Assembly (NCBI RefSeq): GCF_015694525.1
Contig: NZ_JADQDM010000004.1
Location: forward strand, 310,001-374,000
Length of the DNA stretch: 64,000 nt
Source: Hymenobacter ruricola
GTDB lineage: Bacteria; Bacteroidota; Bacteroidia; Cytophagales; Hymenobacteraceae
Direction: 5' to 3'
Shown: positions 16,701 to 24,228 of the stretch, in pieces
How the letters are laid out: the number at the start of each line of letters is the position of its first letter
How positions within the stretch are numbered: the stretch's first letter is position 1
The notes under the pieces: generated by a model
Database searches by the model: none
What the model was told of the DNA's origin: nothing
The model's input: the letters and a program-made list of their open reading frames with translations, nothing else
Program-made: the position numbers and the translations under genes

Positions 16701-18847
16701 CGCTGTACCGCGACGCCCTGGTACTGGCGTTGGCTGGCTGGGCTGGACTCATCTTGGTTGATTTCACCCACCGCCAACTACTGCCTGCACAGCAAGCCGA
16801 CGGGCCGCATGATGCGCAAACCGACCGTGACCTGTTGGGCGGCATTGTGGGGCTGGCGGGCTTGCTGCAGGCCGGCACCGGGCTGCTGCTGGGCCGGGCG
16901 CTGTTCAGCGCACCCGGCGCGCCGGTGGCCTGGCTGCTGGGGGCGCTTGTGGGCATGGGGGGCATTGCGCTGGGCCTGGCGGCTTGGGTGCACGCCCAGT
17001 GCTTGCTGCCTCGTTGGGTGCGGCGCCAGCAGCTGGTGTTGGGACAGGCATTTGCCGTGCTGGCCGCATTGGGCTTGCACGAGGCAGGCCTGAGCTGGCC
17101 CGGCGTCCTACTGGTTCTGTATGCTGAGAATCTGCTGGCCGCGCTGCTGCTGCGTGGCCGCGACGAAGATGACCTGTTGCACTTGCAGACATATCTGCTG
17201 GTGCTGCTGGCAGCCCTGTTGCCCCTGTTGGTACGCCACACGTCACCGGGAGCCTTCGGGGCGGAGGTGCGGGCGGCCTTGCTCGTGGGGGCGGCCCTGC
17301 TCACGGTGGGCTACCAGCTACGGCACCAGTTGTGGTCGGCGGCAAGCGAAGAGTATGCGGTGCTGCCGCTCAGTGGCACCTTGCGGTTGCCGGTGCTGGG
17401 GCTGGCCGTGGGCTGGCTACTGCTCAGTGGCGGCGCGCTGATGTACGACCAAGTCTGGGCCGCGTGGGCCATGGTGGGCTTGCTGAGCGGGCTGCTCTAC
17501 CTACGGCACCGGGTGGCGGTGCCGGGCCTTTGGGCCGGGCTGCTGCTGGCGGCCGTGGGCTACCTGGGCTTGCAGTGGAGCTACGCGCTGCGGCCGGCGG
17601 CCGGGCAGCTGGCCAGCGCGGGGGCCGTGCTGCTCTACCTGCTGCCCACGCTGGCCGTGCCGCTGGTGGGCACCTGGGTGTCGTGGTGGGCGCCGGCCCA
17701 ACGGTTCGTGCGCGGCCCGTGGGTGTACCTGCTGGGGCTGCACCTGGTGGTGGCGCTGGTGGCCGCCGTGCCAGCGGGCCACGTGGCTTACCTCGCGCTG
17801 GGCTTTACCGGACTGGCGGGGGCGGCCTTCGCCGCGGCCCGGGTGTGGCGCCGCCGCTTGCCCGACGAGACGGCCGTGTGGCAGGCCGGCCTGCCCGACC
17901 GCTACCTGCTGCACCTCAGCTACGGGCTACTGCTGGCGGGCCTGCTCACGCACGGGTACCTCCTCGCGCTCGATGAGCGGTTCTTCGGCCAGCCCGCCGA
18001 ATACGTGACGGCGGCGCTGCTCTTCGCCACGCTGACGGCCCTGGCGTTGGCGGCCCCGCCCGCTACGGGCCCGGTGTACAACACCTGGCGCCGGCTGCAT
18101 CCCTGGCTACCCGAGGCGGCGCTGCTCTTTGGCACTGCCACGCTGGGCCACCACGTGCGCACGCCCTGGCTGCCGCTGCTGTGGGCAACCGGCGCGCTGG
18201 CGCTGACGCTAGTGGCTTCCAGAATCCCAACGCGCTTCCGCCGATTGGCCGCGTACGGCCGGCTCTACTATTGGCTGGCCGCCGGCACGGCCAGCCTGGC
18301 CAGCCTGCGCTACATCACTCCGGAGCAGCTTCTGAGCTTCGATTGGTGGGGAATTTCGGCGGCGGTGGCCTTGCTGTTTGCCTACATGGCCCTGGCGCTG
18401 CAAGCGGTCAATCCTCCTGCCGGCCTCTCGCCCGCCTGGGAGCGGCTAATTCACCCGCCGCGCCGCGTGCTCGAAGCCTGGCTGCTCTATCCGGCTTTCC
18501 TGGCGTTCACGCTGCTGCTCGTGCAGTCGTTCGACCACTCGGTGCTCACCGTGTTGCTCATGCTGGAAGTGGTGGCCGTCTTTAGCACCAGCCTGCTGCT
18601 GCGGCGTCAGGATTTGCGCTATCTCGCCCTGGCCGGCATGCTGGGCTCGCTGCTCCGGCTGGTGTTTTTCGACCTGAGCCGCAGCGGCACCATCACACGG
18701 GCCTTCGTCTTCATATTCATGGGGCTGCTGCTGCTGGGCATGAATGCGCTATATGCCCGTTTTAAGGCCCGTTTCGTCACCGGAAAATCGGCAGAAGACG
18801 ATAGAGAGCCGGAGGTACTGGCCAGGCCGGACGTTCAGGTAGAATAA
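13730..18847 (+). CDS. Giant DUF2339 polytopic membrane protein
   Basis: The protein has 1705 residues from ATG 13730 (a TTG four codons upstream is less likely). It has an N-terminal membrane helix (AFVVILIIAVVVAWRVW), a coiled coil (about 25-60, repeated RQAE/REQ), a linker of about 180 residues very rich in Pro, Val and Glu (65-245), and then WWERAATLILENWTGILGAVVLVTG, the usual DUF2339 entry. About forty hydrophobic segments follow. Residues about 575-1145 contain three successive copies of one module (LLxGFAGLxxLLQAxxGLLLxRxLF ... LGLHExGLSWxVVL ... LYRDALVLAL). Family members are shorter, and the extra length comes from this triplication. DUF2339 has no known function. The gene may be in one operon with the radical SAM and glycosyltransferase genes. 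Confidence 0.93.
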   Translation: MDAFVVILIIAVVVAWRVWGLPKRFLELQAEVRNRQAEFSKRQAEMQAELLRLREQVAGLLEAGTPPTAAPTAVPLVRPSTAATAAFVPVGAPKSGAPPASSPVREPVVPVPPAALPIAPAPVPDKPAEVEPVVMLPAVPLEPVEPVESPRLPEPPVVPAAPTPAPAPASVSLESVPLVLVPAVPVSVPVVPAPPVAAPVSEPVVIPVSEPIVIPNEVAAPAPPPVPPVPPAPPRPLRRPPPPPEPTGPTWWERAATLILENWTGILGAVVLVTGVGFLGIYAALRVSPPLRFLLICAFAAGLLGVRWALRQKSFARQLNGWLLSSAAAIFLFACVAAVSIEGLRWVTAPWDYLLLLTGVGANLLLAWRASREEVATLHGVLSLVALAVLPPTALTLGTAAAVTAFTIAITYRQRWKYQLLLGIVSFFAFHLYWHRQLTDIPNSLRLIAMALVALVGLAAAVVQYRRVYAQRRFEPLLFTAHLLNWTCLGINLYLYSTGSVWKTIPLGLGALLTFWAGRQAKKLGIGWLFQTDTIISLILALATALSLQGWHATPTVILVFMLLETLLVALVMARQREALVYRVALSAACLAGGGLLFFAALNADSSLLQVLYRNAFLLALAGWAGLAFTQLMYKQALLQADGPDTKAWVGATSPAKSARNLLAGFAGLAGLLQAGSGLLLTRVLFGWDHAPVALLLGALLVLSTGALALAAWARTAPQIPTWVRQQQLVLAQGFAVLAGLGLHELSLSWAVVLGSLYAENVTVALLAVRRREPLLYHIAQAGAFLAGGSLLLTAWAKVNHALPRELYRDALVLALTGWLSLAFLRWAYRQLSASGSSELSDTNQRLLSGFAGLGALLQASTGLLLARVLFGWQPAPVVALLAALLVMGGVALGLAAWVRAEPRLPAWVRPLQLLLAQVFALLTVSGLHELGLSWPVVLGLLFAENMAVVLLAARKREVFIYRVALAGACSAGIGLLLLAIGNADHSLLPTLYRDALVLALAGWAGLILVDFTHRQLLPAQQADGPHDAQTDRDLLGGIVGLAGLLQAGTGLLLGRALFSAPGAPVAWLLGALVGMGGIALGLAAWVHAQCLLPRWVRRQQLVLGQAFAVLAALGLHEAGLSWPGVLLVLYAENLLAALLLRGRDEDDLLHLQTYLLVLLAALLPLLVRHTSPGAFGAEVRAALLVGAALLTVGYQLRHQLWSAASEEYAVLPLSGTLRLPVLGLAVGWLLLSGGALMYDQVWAAWAMVGLLSGLLYLRHRVAVPGLWAGLLLAAVGYLGLQWSYALRPAAGQLASAGAVLLYLLPTLAVPLVGTWVSWWAPAQRFVRGPWVYLLGLHLVVALVAAVPAGHVAYLALGFTGLAGAAFAAARVWRRRLPDETAVWQAGLPDRYLLHLSYGLLLAGLLTHGYLLALDERFFGQPAEYVTAALLFATLTALALAAPPATGPVYNTWRRLHPWLPEAALLFGTATLGHHVRTPWLPLLWATGALALTLVASRIPTRFRRLAAYGRLYYWLAAGTASLASLRYITPEQLLSFDWWGISAAVALLFAYMALALQAVNPPAGLSPAWERLIHPPRRVLEAWLLYPAFLAFTLLLVQSFDHSVLTVLLMLEVVAVFSTSLLLRRQDLRYLALAGMLGSLLRLVFFDLSRSGTITRAFVFIFMGLLLLGMNALYARFKARFVTGKSAEDDREPEVLARPDVQVE
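15450..17160 (+). repeat. Three tandem copies of a ~185-residue membrane module inside DUF2339
   Basis: The units begin at about 15450, 16030 and 16585, each 555-580 bp long. Each starts near (K/R)REx(L/F)xY, continues through LYR(D/N)A(L/F)xLALxGW and GLLLxRxLF, and ends at LYAEN or LFAEN. Copies have diverged at the protein level but keep order and spacing, so this is an old tandem duplication and not an assembly artefact. Confidence 0.8.
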
Positions 18848-18854
18848 GGGAAGT

Positions 18855-18879
18855 CCGCTTGCCATGGTCTGGCAAGCGG
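18855..18879 (+). terminator. Hairpin after the DUF2339 gene
   Basis: A perfect 10-bp stem (CCGCTTGCCA, loop TGGTC) sits 8 bases past the stop codon. There is no T tract, so it may stabilise the 3' end more than terminate. Confidence 0.55.
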
Positions 18880-18990
18880 GCCACTCCCATTTACAGTACA
18901 TTCCCAAACAGTTTAGGCCATCGGCCAGTCCATTGGCCGGCCAGCAAAACGGTCCGACAAACAAAACGAGAGATTTCCTGACGAGCCCTC

Positions 18991-19728
18991 TAAGGTGCGT
19001 GGATAATCGCCGACCTTTGGGTAGTGTGACGCTATGAACTCAAAGATGCCGATTGGGCGCGATGAGCGCCCTTGTTGCCGGGCAAAGCCGGCGACGCGGG
19101 CCGCTCGGCTGCCGATAACCACTCGTTTTTAAACGCGGTGCTCTGGATAGTGCGCAGCGGCGCGCCGTGGCGCGACTTGCCCGAGCGGTTCGGGCCGTGG
19201 AATTCAACGTGCCGGCGCTTCCGCCGCTGGGCGCAAAAAGGCGTCTGGCAGCGCGTGTTTGAGGCCGTGCAAGACCTGGACCTGGACTGGGCCATGCTCG
19301 ATTCCACCAGCGTGCGGGCCCACCAGCAGGCGGCCGGGCAGAAAAAGCAGTGCCCCGGCCGAAGCCCTCGGCCGTTCGCGGGGCGGCTTCACCAGCAAGT
19401 TCCACGTCGTCGTAGACGCGCTGGGCAACCCGTTGCGGCTGGTGCTCACGCCCGGCCAGCAGGCCGACGGCACCGTCGCCGCCGACTTGTTGGCGGGCTT
19501 GGCGGTGGGGCCGTGGCCGTTGTCATCGTGCCCAGCAGACGCAGCCAGCGCACCGCCAACTTGACTGCAACCTGTACGCCGACCGCAACAAGGTCGAACG
19601 CCTCTTTAACCGCCTCAAGCGGTACCGCCGCCTGGCCACCCGCTACGAGAAAACCGCTTCCTCGTTTCTGGCCTTCGCCCACTGCGCCGCTACTTTCGTC
19701 TGGCTCCTGTAATTGTCCACACGCCCTG
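18991..19728 (+). mobile_element. Decayed IS5-like insertion sequence
   Basis: The transposase remnant is bracketed by 18-base ends that are imperfect inverted repeats: TAAGGTGCGTGGATAATC on the left and, read from the other strand, CAGGGCGTGTGGACAATT on the right. They share 12 of 18 bases and every difference is a transition. At about 740 bp the element is shorter than an intact IS5-group element, in line with an internal deletion. Target duplications are not recognisable. The boundaries are tentative. Confidence 0.6.
19033..19712 (+). pseudogene. IS5-family transposase, inactivated
   Basis: Pieces of one transposase lie in three frames. The first (from 19033) reads YELKDADWAR, hits an in-frame TGA at 19063, and continues LLPGKAGDAGRSAADNHSFL through WIVRSGAPWRDLPERFG to MLDSTSV, which carries the first catalytic Asp. 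A frameshift near 19355 leads to AEALGRSRGGFTSKFHVVVDALG. The segment that should hold the second catalytic Asp (DKAYD-like) is deleted around 19500-19520. After IVPSRRSQRTAN another shift at about 19560 gives DCNLYADRNKVERLFNRLKR, which holds the catalytic Glu, ending in FVWLL and a stop at 19712. It cannot make active transposase. Confidence 0.88.
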
Positions 19729-19780
19729 GAAGGTGGGAGGGAAGTCGCTAAGACGTCGTGTTGAGCTTGTTGAAGCCGTT

Positions 19781-19829
19781 CGGCCGCTTCACTGAATGGC
19801 TCATGCGAAGCGGCCGAGCGGCTTCGGCG
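19781..19829 (-). terminator. Long hairpin after the fibre gene, possibly a degraded REPIN arm
   Basis: GCCGTTCGGCCGCTTC and GAAGCGGCCGAGCGGC pair with few mismatches around a 16-base loop, 4 bases beyond the end of the minus-strand gene. Just to its left, GTCGTGTTGAGCTTGTTGAAGC resembles the GTCATGCTGAGCTTGTCGAAGC arm of the repeat at 59765-59868. Confidence 0.55.
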
Positions 19830-19832
19830 GCG

Positions 19833-21491
19833 CTAGTTCGACGAATAGCTCATTTCGAGCCACTGCGTGCCGTTCCAAAGCAACAGAATCGTGTCATCGG
19901 GGTTGAGGGTGCGCGTGCCGGACGTGTTGACGTTGCTGCTCTGGCCGATTTCGAATTCATTGGCGCCGGAACTGATGCTTTCAATCATCAGAACCTGGCC
20001 GCGCTGCAGGCCATTGCCCAGGCGGACGGTGCGGGCGGTGCCGGTGGGTGCGTTCGACGAAAGGCGGAGGTAAGACCGGTCGCCCACGGCCACGGCCTGC
20101 TCGTCGGCCGAAAGAAACACCGCGTTGCCGCTGTCGCGCAGCGTCAGCGCGCCCAGCACGTCGAGGGTGGTGGCGGGGTTGGTCATGCCGATGCCCACTT
20201 TCACGGCGTTGGCGCCGGTGCCGCCCAGCACCATTGCATTGTCCACGCTCACCTTGGCGTTGGCGCCGATGGCGGTGGTGTTCACCCGGTCGCTGGCCGT
20301 GGGCCCGGCTTTGTAGCCCAGGGCCGTGTTGTCGGTGCCCGCGCCGTTAAAATCGCCGCTGCGGGAGCCAAAAAAGGAGTTGTGCGCACCGCTGACGTCG
20401 CTGACGCCGCTCTGGTAGCCATAAAATACGTTTTCGCTGCCCATGAAGTGAAGCCGGCCGCTTTGGTAGCCGCTGAACACGTTGGCATCGCCCAGCAGGT
20501 TGGCGTAGCCACTCTCGTGCCCCATAAACTGGTTGTAGGAAGCGGTGATGTTGGAAAAGCCGCTTTGGTAGCCGCTGAAGTAGTTGTCGGTGCCCCCCAC
20601 GTTGTGGAAGCCGCTTTGGTAGCCGCTGAACTGGTTTCGCGTGCCCTCGGTGTTGCTGTTGCCCGCCTCGTAGCCGATGAATTGGTTGATGCTGCCCGAG
20701 GTGTTTTCCAGCCCGCTGCGGTAGCCCAGGAACAGGTTGGCGTTGCCGTCCACGTTGCTGTAGCCACTGAGCGAGCCCAGAAACATGTTCTGGTTGCCGA
20801 GGGTGTTGGTCTTGCCGCTCAGGTAGCCGATGAACTGGTTTTCGCTGCCGGCGGTGTTGTTCATGCCGCTTTGGTAGCCCACAAACAGGTTTTCGCCCCC
20901 GTCCTGGTTGCCGAAGCCGCTTTGGTAGCCATCAAACTGGTTGTTGCTGCCCGTGGTCGTGCTGCGGCCGCTCTGGTAGCCCACAAACTGGTTGCCAACG
21001 CCGGTGGTGGTGGCGTGCCCGGCCCGGAAGCCCACGTACACGTTGTTGCCGGCCGTGTTCTGGCCCAGGTTCAGGCCGCCGTCGGCGCGCACGCCCAGGC
21101 CCACGCTCGCGCCAATGCTGGCCCCGCTGCCGGTGAGGGCGTTGGCCTGCAGCCGCAGTTCCTGGGTGGCGAGGTGGTTGCCCAGGTTGTCGGCGCCGGG
21201 GTTGAAGAAGGCCCAGGCCGGGGCGCCGGACGTGCCGGCGTTGTACCAGAAGCCGGGCTGGGCGCCGTCGGTTTGAAACACGAGCAGGGCCTTGGCCGGC
21301 GCGGCAATGCCTTGCCGCTGCGCCTCGCTCATGCGCGGCACCAGCAGGCCCTTGGCCGTGCTCGCCACCTCGAGCAGGGCCGAGGCATCGGGTGTGGCCG
21401 TGCCGATGCCCACCTGGGCCTGCGCCGGGGCGGCACCGGCCAGCAGCAGCAACAGGGCGGCCGGTGCCAGGCGGGAGTATAGGGTTTTCAT
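19833..21491 (-). CDS. Secreted fibre/adhesin with fifteen 17-residue YadA-head-like repeats
   Basis: The 552-residue protein starts at 21491 with a clear signal peptide (MKTLYSRLAPAALLLLL, cut after AQA-Q). Residues from QVGIGTATPDASALLEVAS to LVPRMSEAQRQGI match the N-terminal cap common in Bacteroidota fibre and tail-fibre-like proteins. Then follow fifteen units of the form NxFxGYxSGxxNxxGxx (20283-21044), a left-handed-helix style repeat like the head of trimeric autotransporters. A second VGIGMTNPATTLDVLG cap and a C-terminal domain ending WLEMSYSSN complete it. There is no membrane anchor, YadA barrel or T9SS tail, so how it is held is unknown. A start at 21542 was rejected since it precedes the signal peptide. 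Confidence 0.85.
   Translation of the reverse strand: MKTLYSRLAPAALLLLLAGAAPAQAQVGIGTATPDASALLEVASTAKGLLVPRMSEAQRQGIAAPAKALLVFQTDGAQPGFWYNAGTSGAPAWAFFNPGADNLGNHLATQELRLQANALTGSGASIGASVGLGVRADGGLNLGQNTAGNNVYVGFRAGHATTTGVGNQFVGYQSGRSTTTGSNNQFDGYQSGFGNQDGGENLFVGYQSGMNNTAGSENQFIGYLSGKTNTLGNQNMFLGSLSGYSNVDGNANLFLGYRSGLENTSGSINQFIGYEAGNSNTEGTRNQFSGYQSGFHNVGGTDNYFSGYQSGFSNITASYNQFMGHESGYANLLGDANVFSGYQSGRLHFMGSENVFYGYQSGVSDVSGAHNSFFGSRSGDFNGAGTDNTALGYKAGPTASDRVNTTAIGANAKVSVDNAMVLGGTGANAVKVGIGMTNPATTLDVLGALTLRDSGNAVFLSADEQAVAVGDRSYLRLSSNAPTGTARTVRLGNGLQRGQVLMIESISSGANEFEIGQSSNVNTSGTRTLNPDDTILLLWNGTQWLEMSYSSN
20283..21044 (-). repeat. 15 x 51-bp in-frame tandem repeat
   Basis: Unit 1 (NVYVGFRAG...) begins at 21044 and the last, one codon short, ends at 20283. 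Fourteen units are exactly 51 bp, and a typical core reads GGCTACCAAAGCGGC (GYQSG). Sequence divergence between copies is moderate, with the Asn, Phe, Gly and Ser-Gly positions kept. Confidence 0.92.
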
Positions 21492-21896
21492 AATGCTGGG
21501 GATGGAGGGTGAAACAGAAAAAAGCATGGTGCCAGAAAGCATAAGATGGCCGGAAGCGGCTACTGCGCAGCGTTTTCCGTTGTCGATGAGTCAAAGCTAC
21601 CGGCACCTCCCAACCACGGAAATAGCGGATTGAGCAATGCCCGGAATGAGTTGATGAATGAAGGCATTCGCTTAAGGGCAGGCGGGTGGCTGTGTGGCTA
21701 CATTGCCCGGCCCGAGCCACGCCGTCGGAGCACACCCAACGCGGCAGCTTCCGGCAGCCCAGCCCCGGCAAAACCGGCAAACGCCCCCGGCCACTCAGGA
21801 CCGGAGGCGTTTGCCAAGGGATTCAGCGCCATTTTACCGCTTAGGCTAGCTCCTGGCAAGCCAACGGCGAAGCGGCCGCTGGCCCGTTTTCCAGCC
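21492..21896. other. Intergenic region between fibre and T9SS genes
   Basis: About 405 bp with a terminator for the upstream gene at 21776-21815 and otherwise no supported gene. No exact TAnnTTTG box is visible close to the fibre start. Confidence 0.5.
21776..21815 (-). terminator. Terminator-like hairpin after the 21897-23342 gene
   Basis: GGCAAACGCC and GGCGTTTGCC pair exactly around a 20-base interior that itself has CCGG arms. It lies 81 bases past the stop codon. There is no strong T run. Confidence 0.6.
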
Positions 21897-23342
21897 TTAT
21901 TCGCGCACCACTTTCAGGCGGACTACGCCGCCGCTTTGCTGAACGGTGAGCACATACACGCCGCTGGGAAGCCGGCCCAGTTCGGGCAAAGCCAGGGTGC
22001 TGCTGCCAGCGGCCAGGTCCTGGCGGCGGCTGAGGACGACCCGGCCCTGGGCATCGTGCAGCGTGAGCTCCGCCGCACCAGCCGCCGCCGGGTGCACCGT
22101 GAGGCTGGTGCCCGCGCCCGCGAACGGGTTGGGCCAGGCGGCGGCGTGCAGCGGCGCCGTGGCGGCCACCTGCACGGTGCGCACCGGCGAGAGGTGGGCC
22201 GCGCCATCGGCATCCACCTGGCGCAGGCGGTAGTACACCAGCTGGGCGGCGTAGCGGGCAATGTTTTCATCCAGCAGGCGGTAGGTGCGGGGCTGGGCGG
22301 GGCTGCCCTGGCCGGCCACCGTGCCAATGCGCCGAAAAGCGCGGCCGTCGGCGCTGGCTTCTACTTCAAACCGGTCGTTGTTTTTCTCCGAAGCCGTGGT
22401 CCAGGTGAGTTGGGCATCGGCGTTGAGGGCTTGGGCGTCGAAGCTGGTCAGCTCCACGGGCAGCGGGTTGGCCGCGTTGCTGATGGTGAACGTGCCGAGC
22501 GAGGCCACGCTCTGGGTGAGGGCGCGGCCCGCCGCGTTGGTGCCCGCACTGGCCGAAACCCAGGGGCCGGCGTTGGTGGCGGCTTGCCAGAGGCGGGCCT
22601 GGGCGAAGCCCGCAAGGCCGTTGTCGTCGTCGGGGAGCCAGCTCAGGCTAACGGGCACGGGGCTGCTGGGCGGGTTGGTGGGCACCACGGTCCAAATGCG
22701 GTCGATGCCTTTGGTGGTGCCGCCCAGGTTGGTGCCGTGGCTCTGGCCCGCCGCCAGCAGGCCCGCGCTGCGGGTCACGCTCACCGCGCCCAGGGCCTGG
22801 CCCGTGCCGTCGAGCCGCACCCCGTGGCCGAAGTCCACCAGGCCGGGCACGGCGTTGCGGGTTATTTTCAGGTGGCCCTGCACGTAGCGGCCGGGGGCTT
22901 CGCCCGCCAGCACCGCGCCATCGGGCAGGCTGATGGTGGCACTGGCGGCGGTGCGCACCAGGCCGGCCACGAGCGTGAGGGCACTGCCGATGGTCAGGCT
23001 TTGCGGAACGAGCAGGCGGTTGCTGCCGGCCGCGCCGGCATTGTCTACCGTCACGCTGGCCAGGGTGGTGCCGGCGGGGGCCGTCAGGGTTTGGTCCTGG
23101 CTGCCGCTGAAGCGCAGCTGGCCGCTGCCGCCCAGGCCGCCGGTGCTGGTCAGGTCGCCGGTCGTTTCCACCGTGCCGTCGTTGGCGAGGGTGCCGCCGG
23201 CGGTGTTGAGCACGCTGCCGGCCACGTAGAGCCGGGTGCCGGGCTGCACCTGCAGCAGGCCGTTGTTGGCCAGCATCTGAGCGGCGGCGGGACGCGGGAG
23301 CAGCTGCGCGGCCAGCGCAAGGCAAGAGAGTAAAGTTTTCAT
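21897..23342 (-). CDS. Secreted T9SS-sorted protein with PVELTSF domain
   Basis: The 481-residue protein has a signal peptide from the start at 23342 (MKTLLSCLALAAQLLPRPAAAQ). The first 250 residues (NNGLLQVQPGTRLYVAGSVLN, TLTAPAGTTLASVTVDNAGAAG) look like a beta-solenoid/autotransporter-type passenger. Around residue 315 PLPVELTSFDAQ starts a fibronectin-like domain (TASEKNNDRFEVE, LVYYRLRQVDADG) that also occurs in the giant adhesin at 35866. It ends in a T9SS type A sorting domain (AAWPNPFAGAG ... LPSGVYVLTVQ). It should be exported to the surface. The ligand is unknown. An alternative Met lies four codons upstream. Confidence 0.9.
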   Translation of the reverse strand: MKTLLSCLALAAQLLPRPAAAQMLANNGLLQVQPGTRLYVAGSVLNTAGGTLANDGTVETTGDLTSTGGLGGSGQLRFSGSQDQTLTAPAGTTLASVTVDNAGAAGSNRLLVPQSLTIGSALTLVAGLVRTAASATISLPDGAVLAGEAPGRYVQGHLKITRNAVPGLVDFGHGVRLDGTGQALGAVSVTRSAGLLAAGQSHGTNLGGTTKGIDRIWTVVPTNPPSSPVPVSLSWLPDDDNGLAGFAQARLWQAATNAGPWVSASAGTNAAGRALTQSVASLGTFTISNAANPLPVELTSFDAQALNADAQLTWTTASEKNNDRFEVEASADGRAFRRIGTVAGQGSPAQPRTYRLLDENIARYAAQLVYYRLRQVDADGAAHLSPVRTVQVAATAPLHAAAWPNPFAGAGTSLTVHPAAAGAAELTLHDAQGRVVLSRRQDLAAGSSTLALPELGRLPSGVYVLTVQQSGGVVRLKVVRE

Positions 23343-23425
23343 ATACAGTAACATATTAGCGTGGAAGGCAGCTGCCCGAACGGCGCAAAGGCGAGAGAAT
23401 GCAGGGCGGGCCCGGGCTGGCAAAA

Positions 23426-24165
23426 TCAGGCGGCCTGCTGCAGGTATTGTCCTGCAGAAACGCCGGCTTCTATGAAGCGTCTTTCAAAGGCAGACATATA
23501 GCGCACCCACACTTGCTGGCCGCCCGCCTGCTCGCAGCACAGCTGGGCGGGCTGCGCCTGCAGGCTGCAGATGCGGGCCAGCTGCCCGGCATCGGCCAGG
23601 GAAAAGGCAGTGCCGGGGCGCCACTCCATCAGCGTGGATTGGTACTTTGGCGTAGGGTACGCCACACTGCCCTGCTGGCCAAAGTGGCGAACCGGCTCGA
23701 AGCCCAGGGTCCGGGACATGGCCATGGTGTGCGGGGCGGCCAGGCCGTACAGGCAGGGCGCCACCCGGGGGCCAGGGCCACGGAATAGCGCACCAGCAGC
23801 TGGGGCAGGCCCCGCCGGCCGTGCCAGGCCGCTACCCACAGGCCGCAGGATTCGGCCGCGCCCAGCAGCAGCGCCGGGGCCAGCACGGGCAGAATGTCGG
23901 GGTGCGCGGCAGCCAGCGCGGCTACCAGCGGCAGGGGCCGGCCGGGCCGGGAGCGATGCAGGCGGATGCCGCCGGCCGGGTTGCCCTCGGCGTCGCGGGC
24001 CAGCACCACCAACACGTTGGGGTCGCCGAGCCAGTCGGGGCCGCCGCTACCCACGGCTTCCAGGCCGTGGCGTTGCAGCACGCGCTGGTGGCCGTGGTAG
24101 AAGGCCAGGGCTTCGGCAGGTTCGTCGATGGCCCAAAAAGCGGTGAGATGATAGTCAGGGTTCAT
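23426..24165 (-). pseudogene. GNAT/FeeM-like acyltransferase gene broken by one frameshift
   Basis: Reading from 24165 (MNPDYHLTAFWAID) the protein proceeds through VLVVLARDAEGNPAGGIRLH and GLWVAAWHGRRGLPQLLVRYSVALAPG, then runs into unrelated residues. In another frame VAPCLYGLAAPHTMAMSRTLGFEP continues the same fold, ending at 23426. Adding one base in the C/G run at about 23764-23771 restores a protein of about 246 residues. The core resembles N-acyl-amino-acid synthase/acyl-homoserine-lactone-synthase-like GNATs (FeeM type), judged by eye. It follows the ThiF stump by 63 bases. The shift may be a true mutation, a phase-variable run or a sequencing error. Confidence 0.7.
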
Positions 24166-24228
24166 CAGAAAGCAGGAATGAAGGTGAAGGGCGGGCCGCA
24201 AACGGGCCGCGGCCGGTGCCGGGTAGTA

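Noticed and set aside
20283..21044. CRISPR array
   Set aside because: The 51-bp repeats are contiguous, in frame with a signal-peptide protein, and have no spacers.
19758..21482. 574-residue plus-strand ORF opposite the fibre gene
   Set aside because: It is a mirror of the 51-bp repeat; the periodic AALVAxE pattern is only the reverse of NxFxGYQSG codons.
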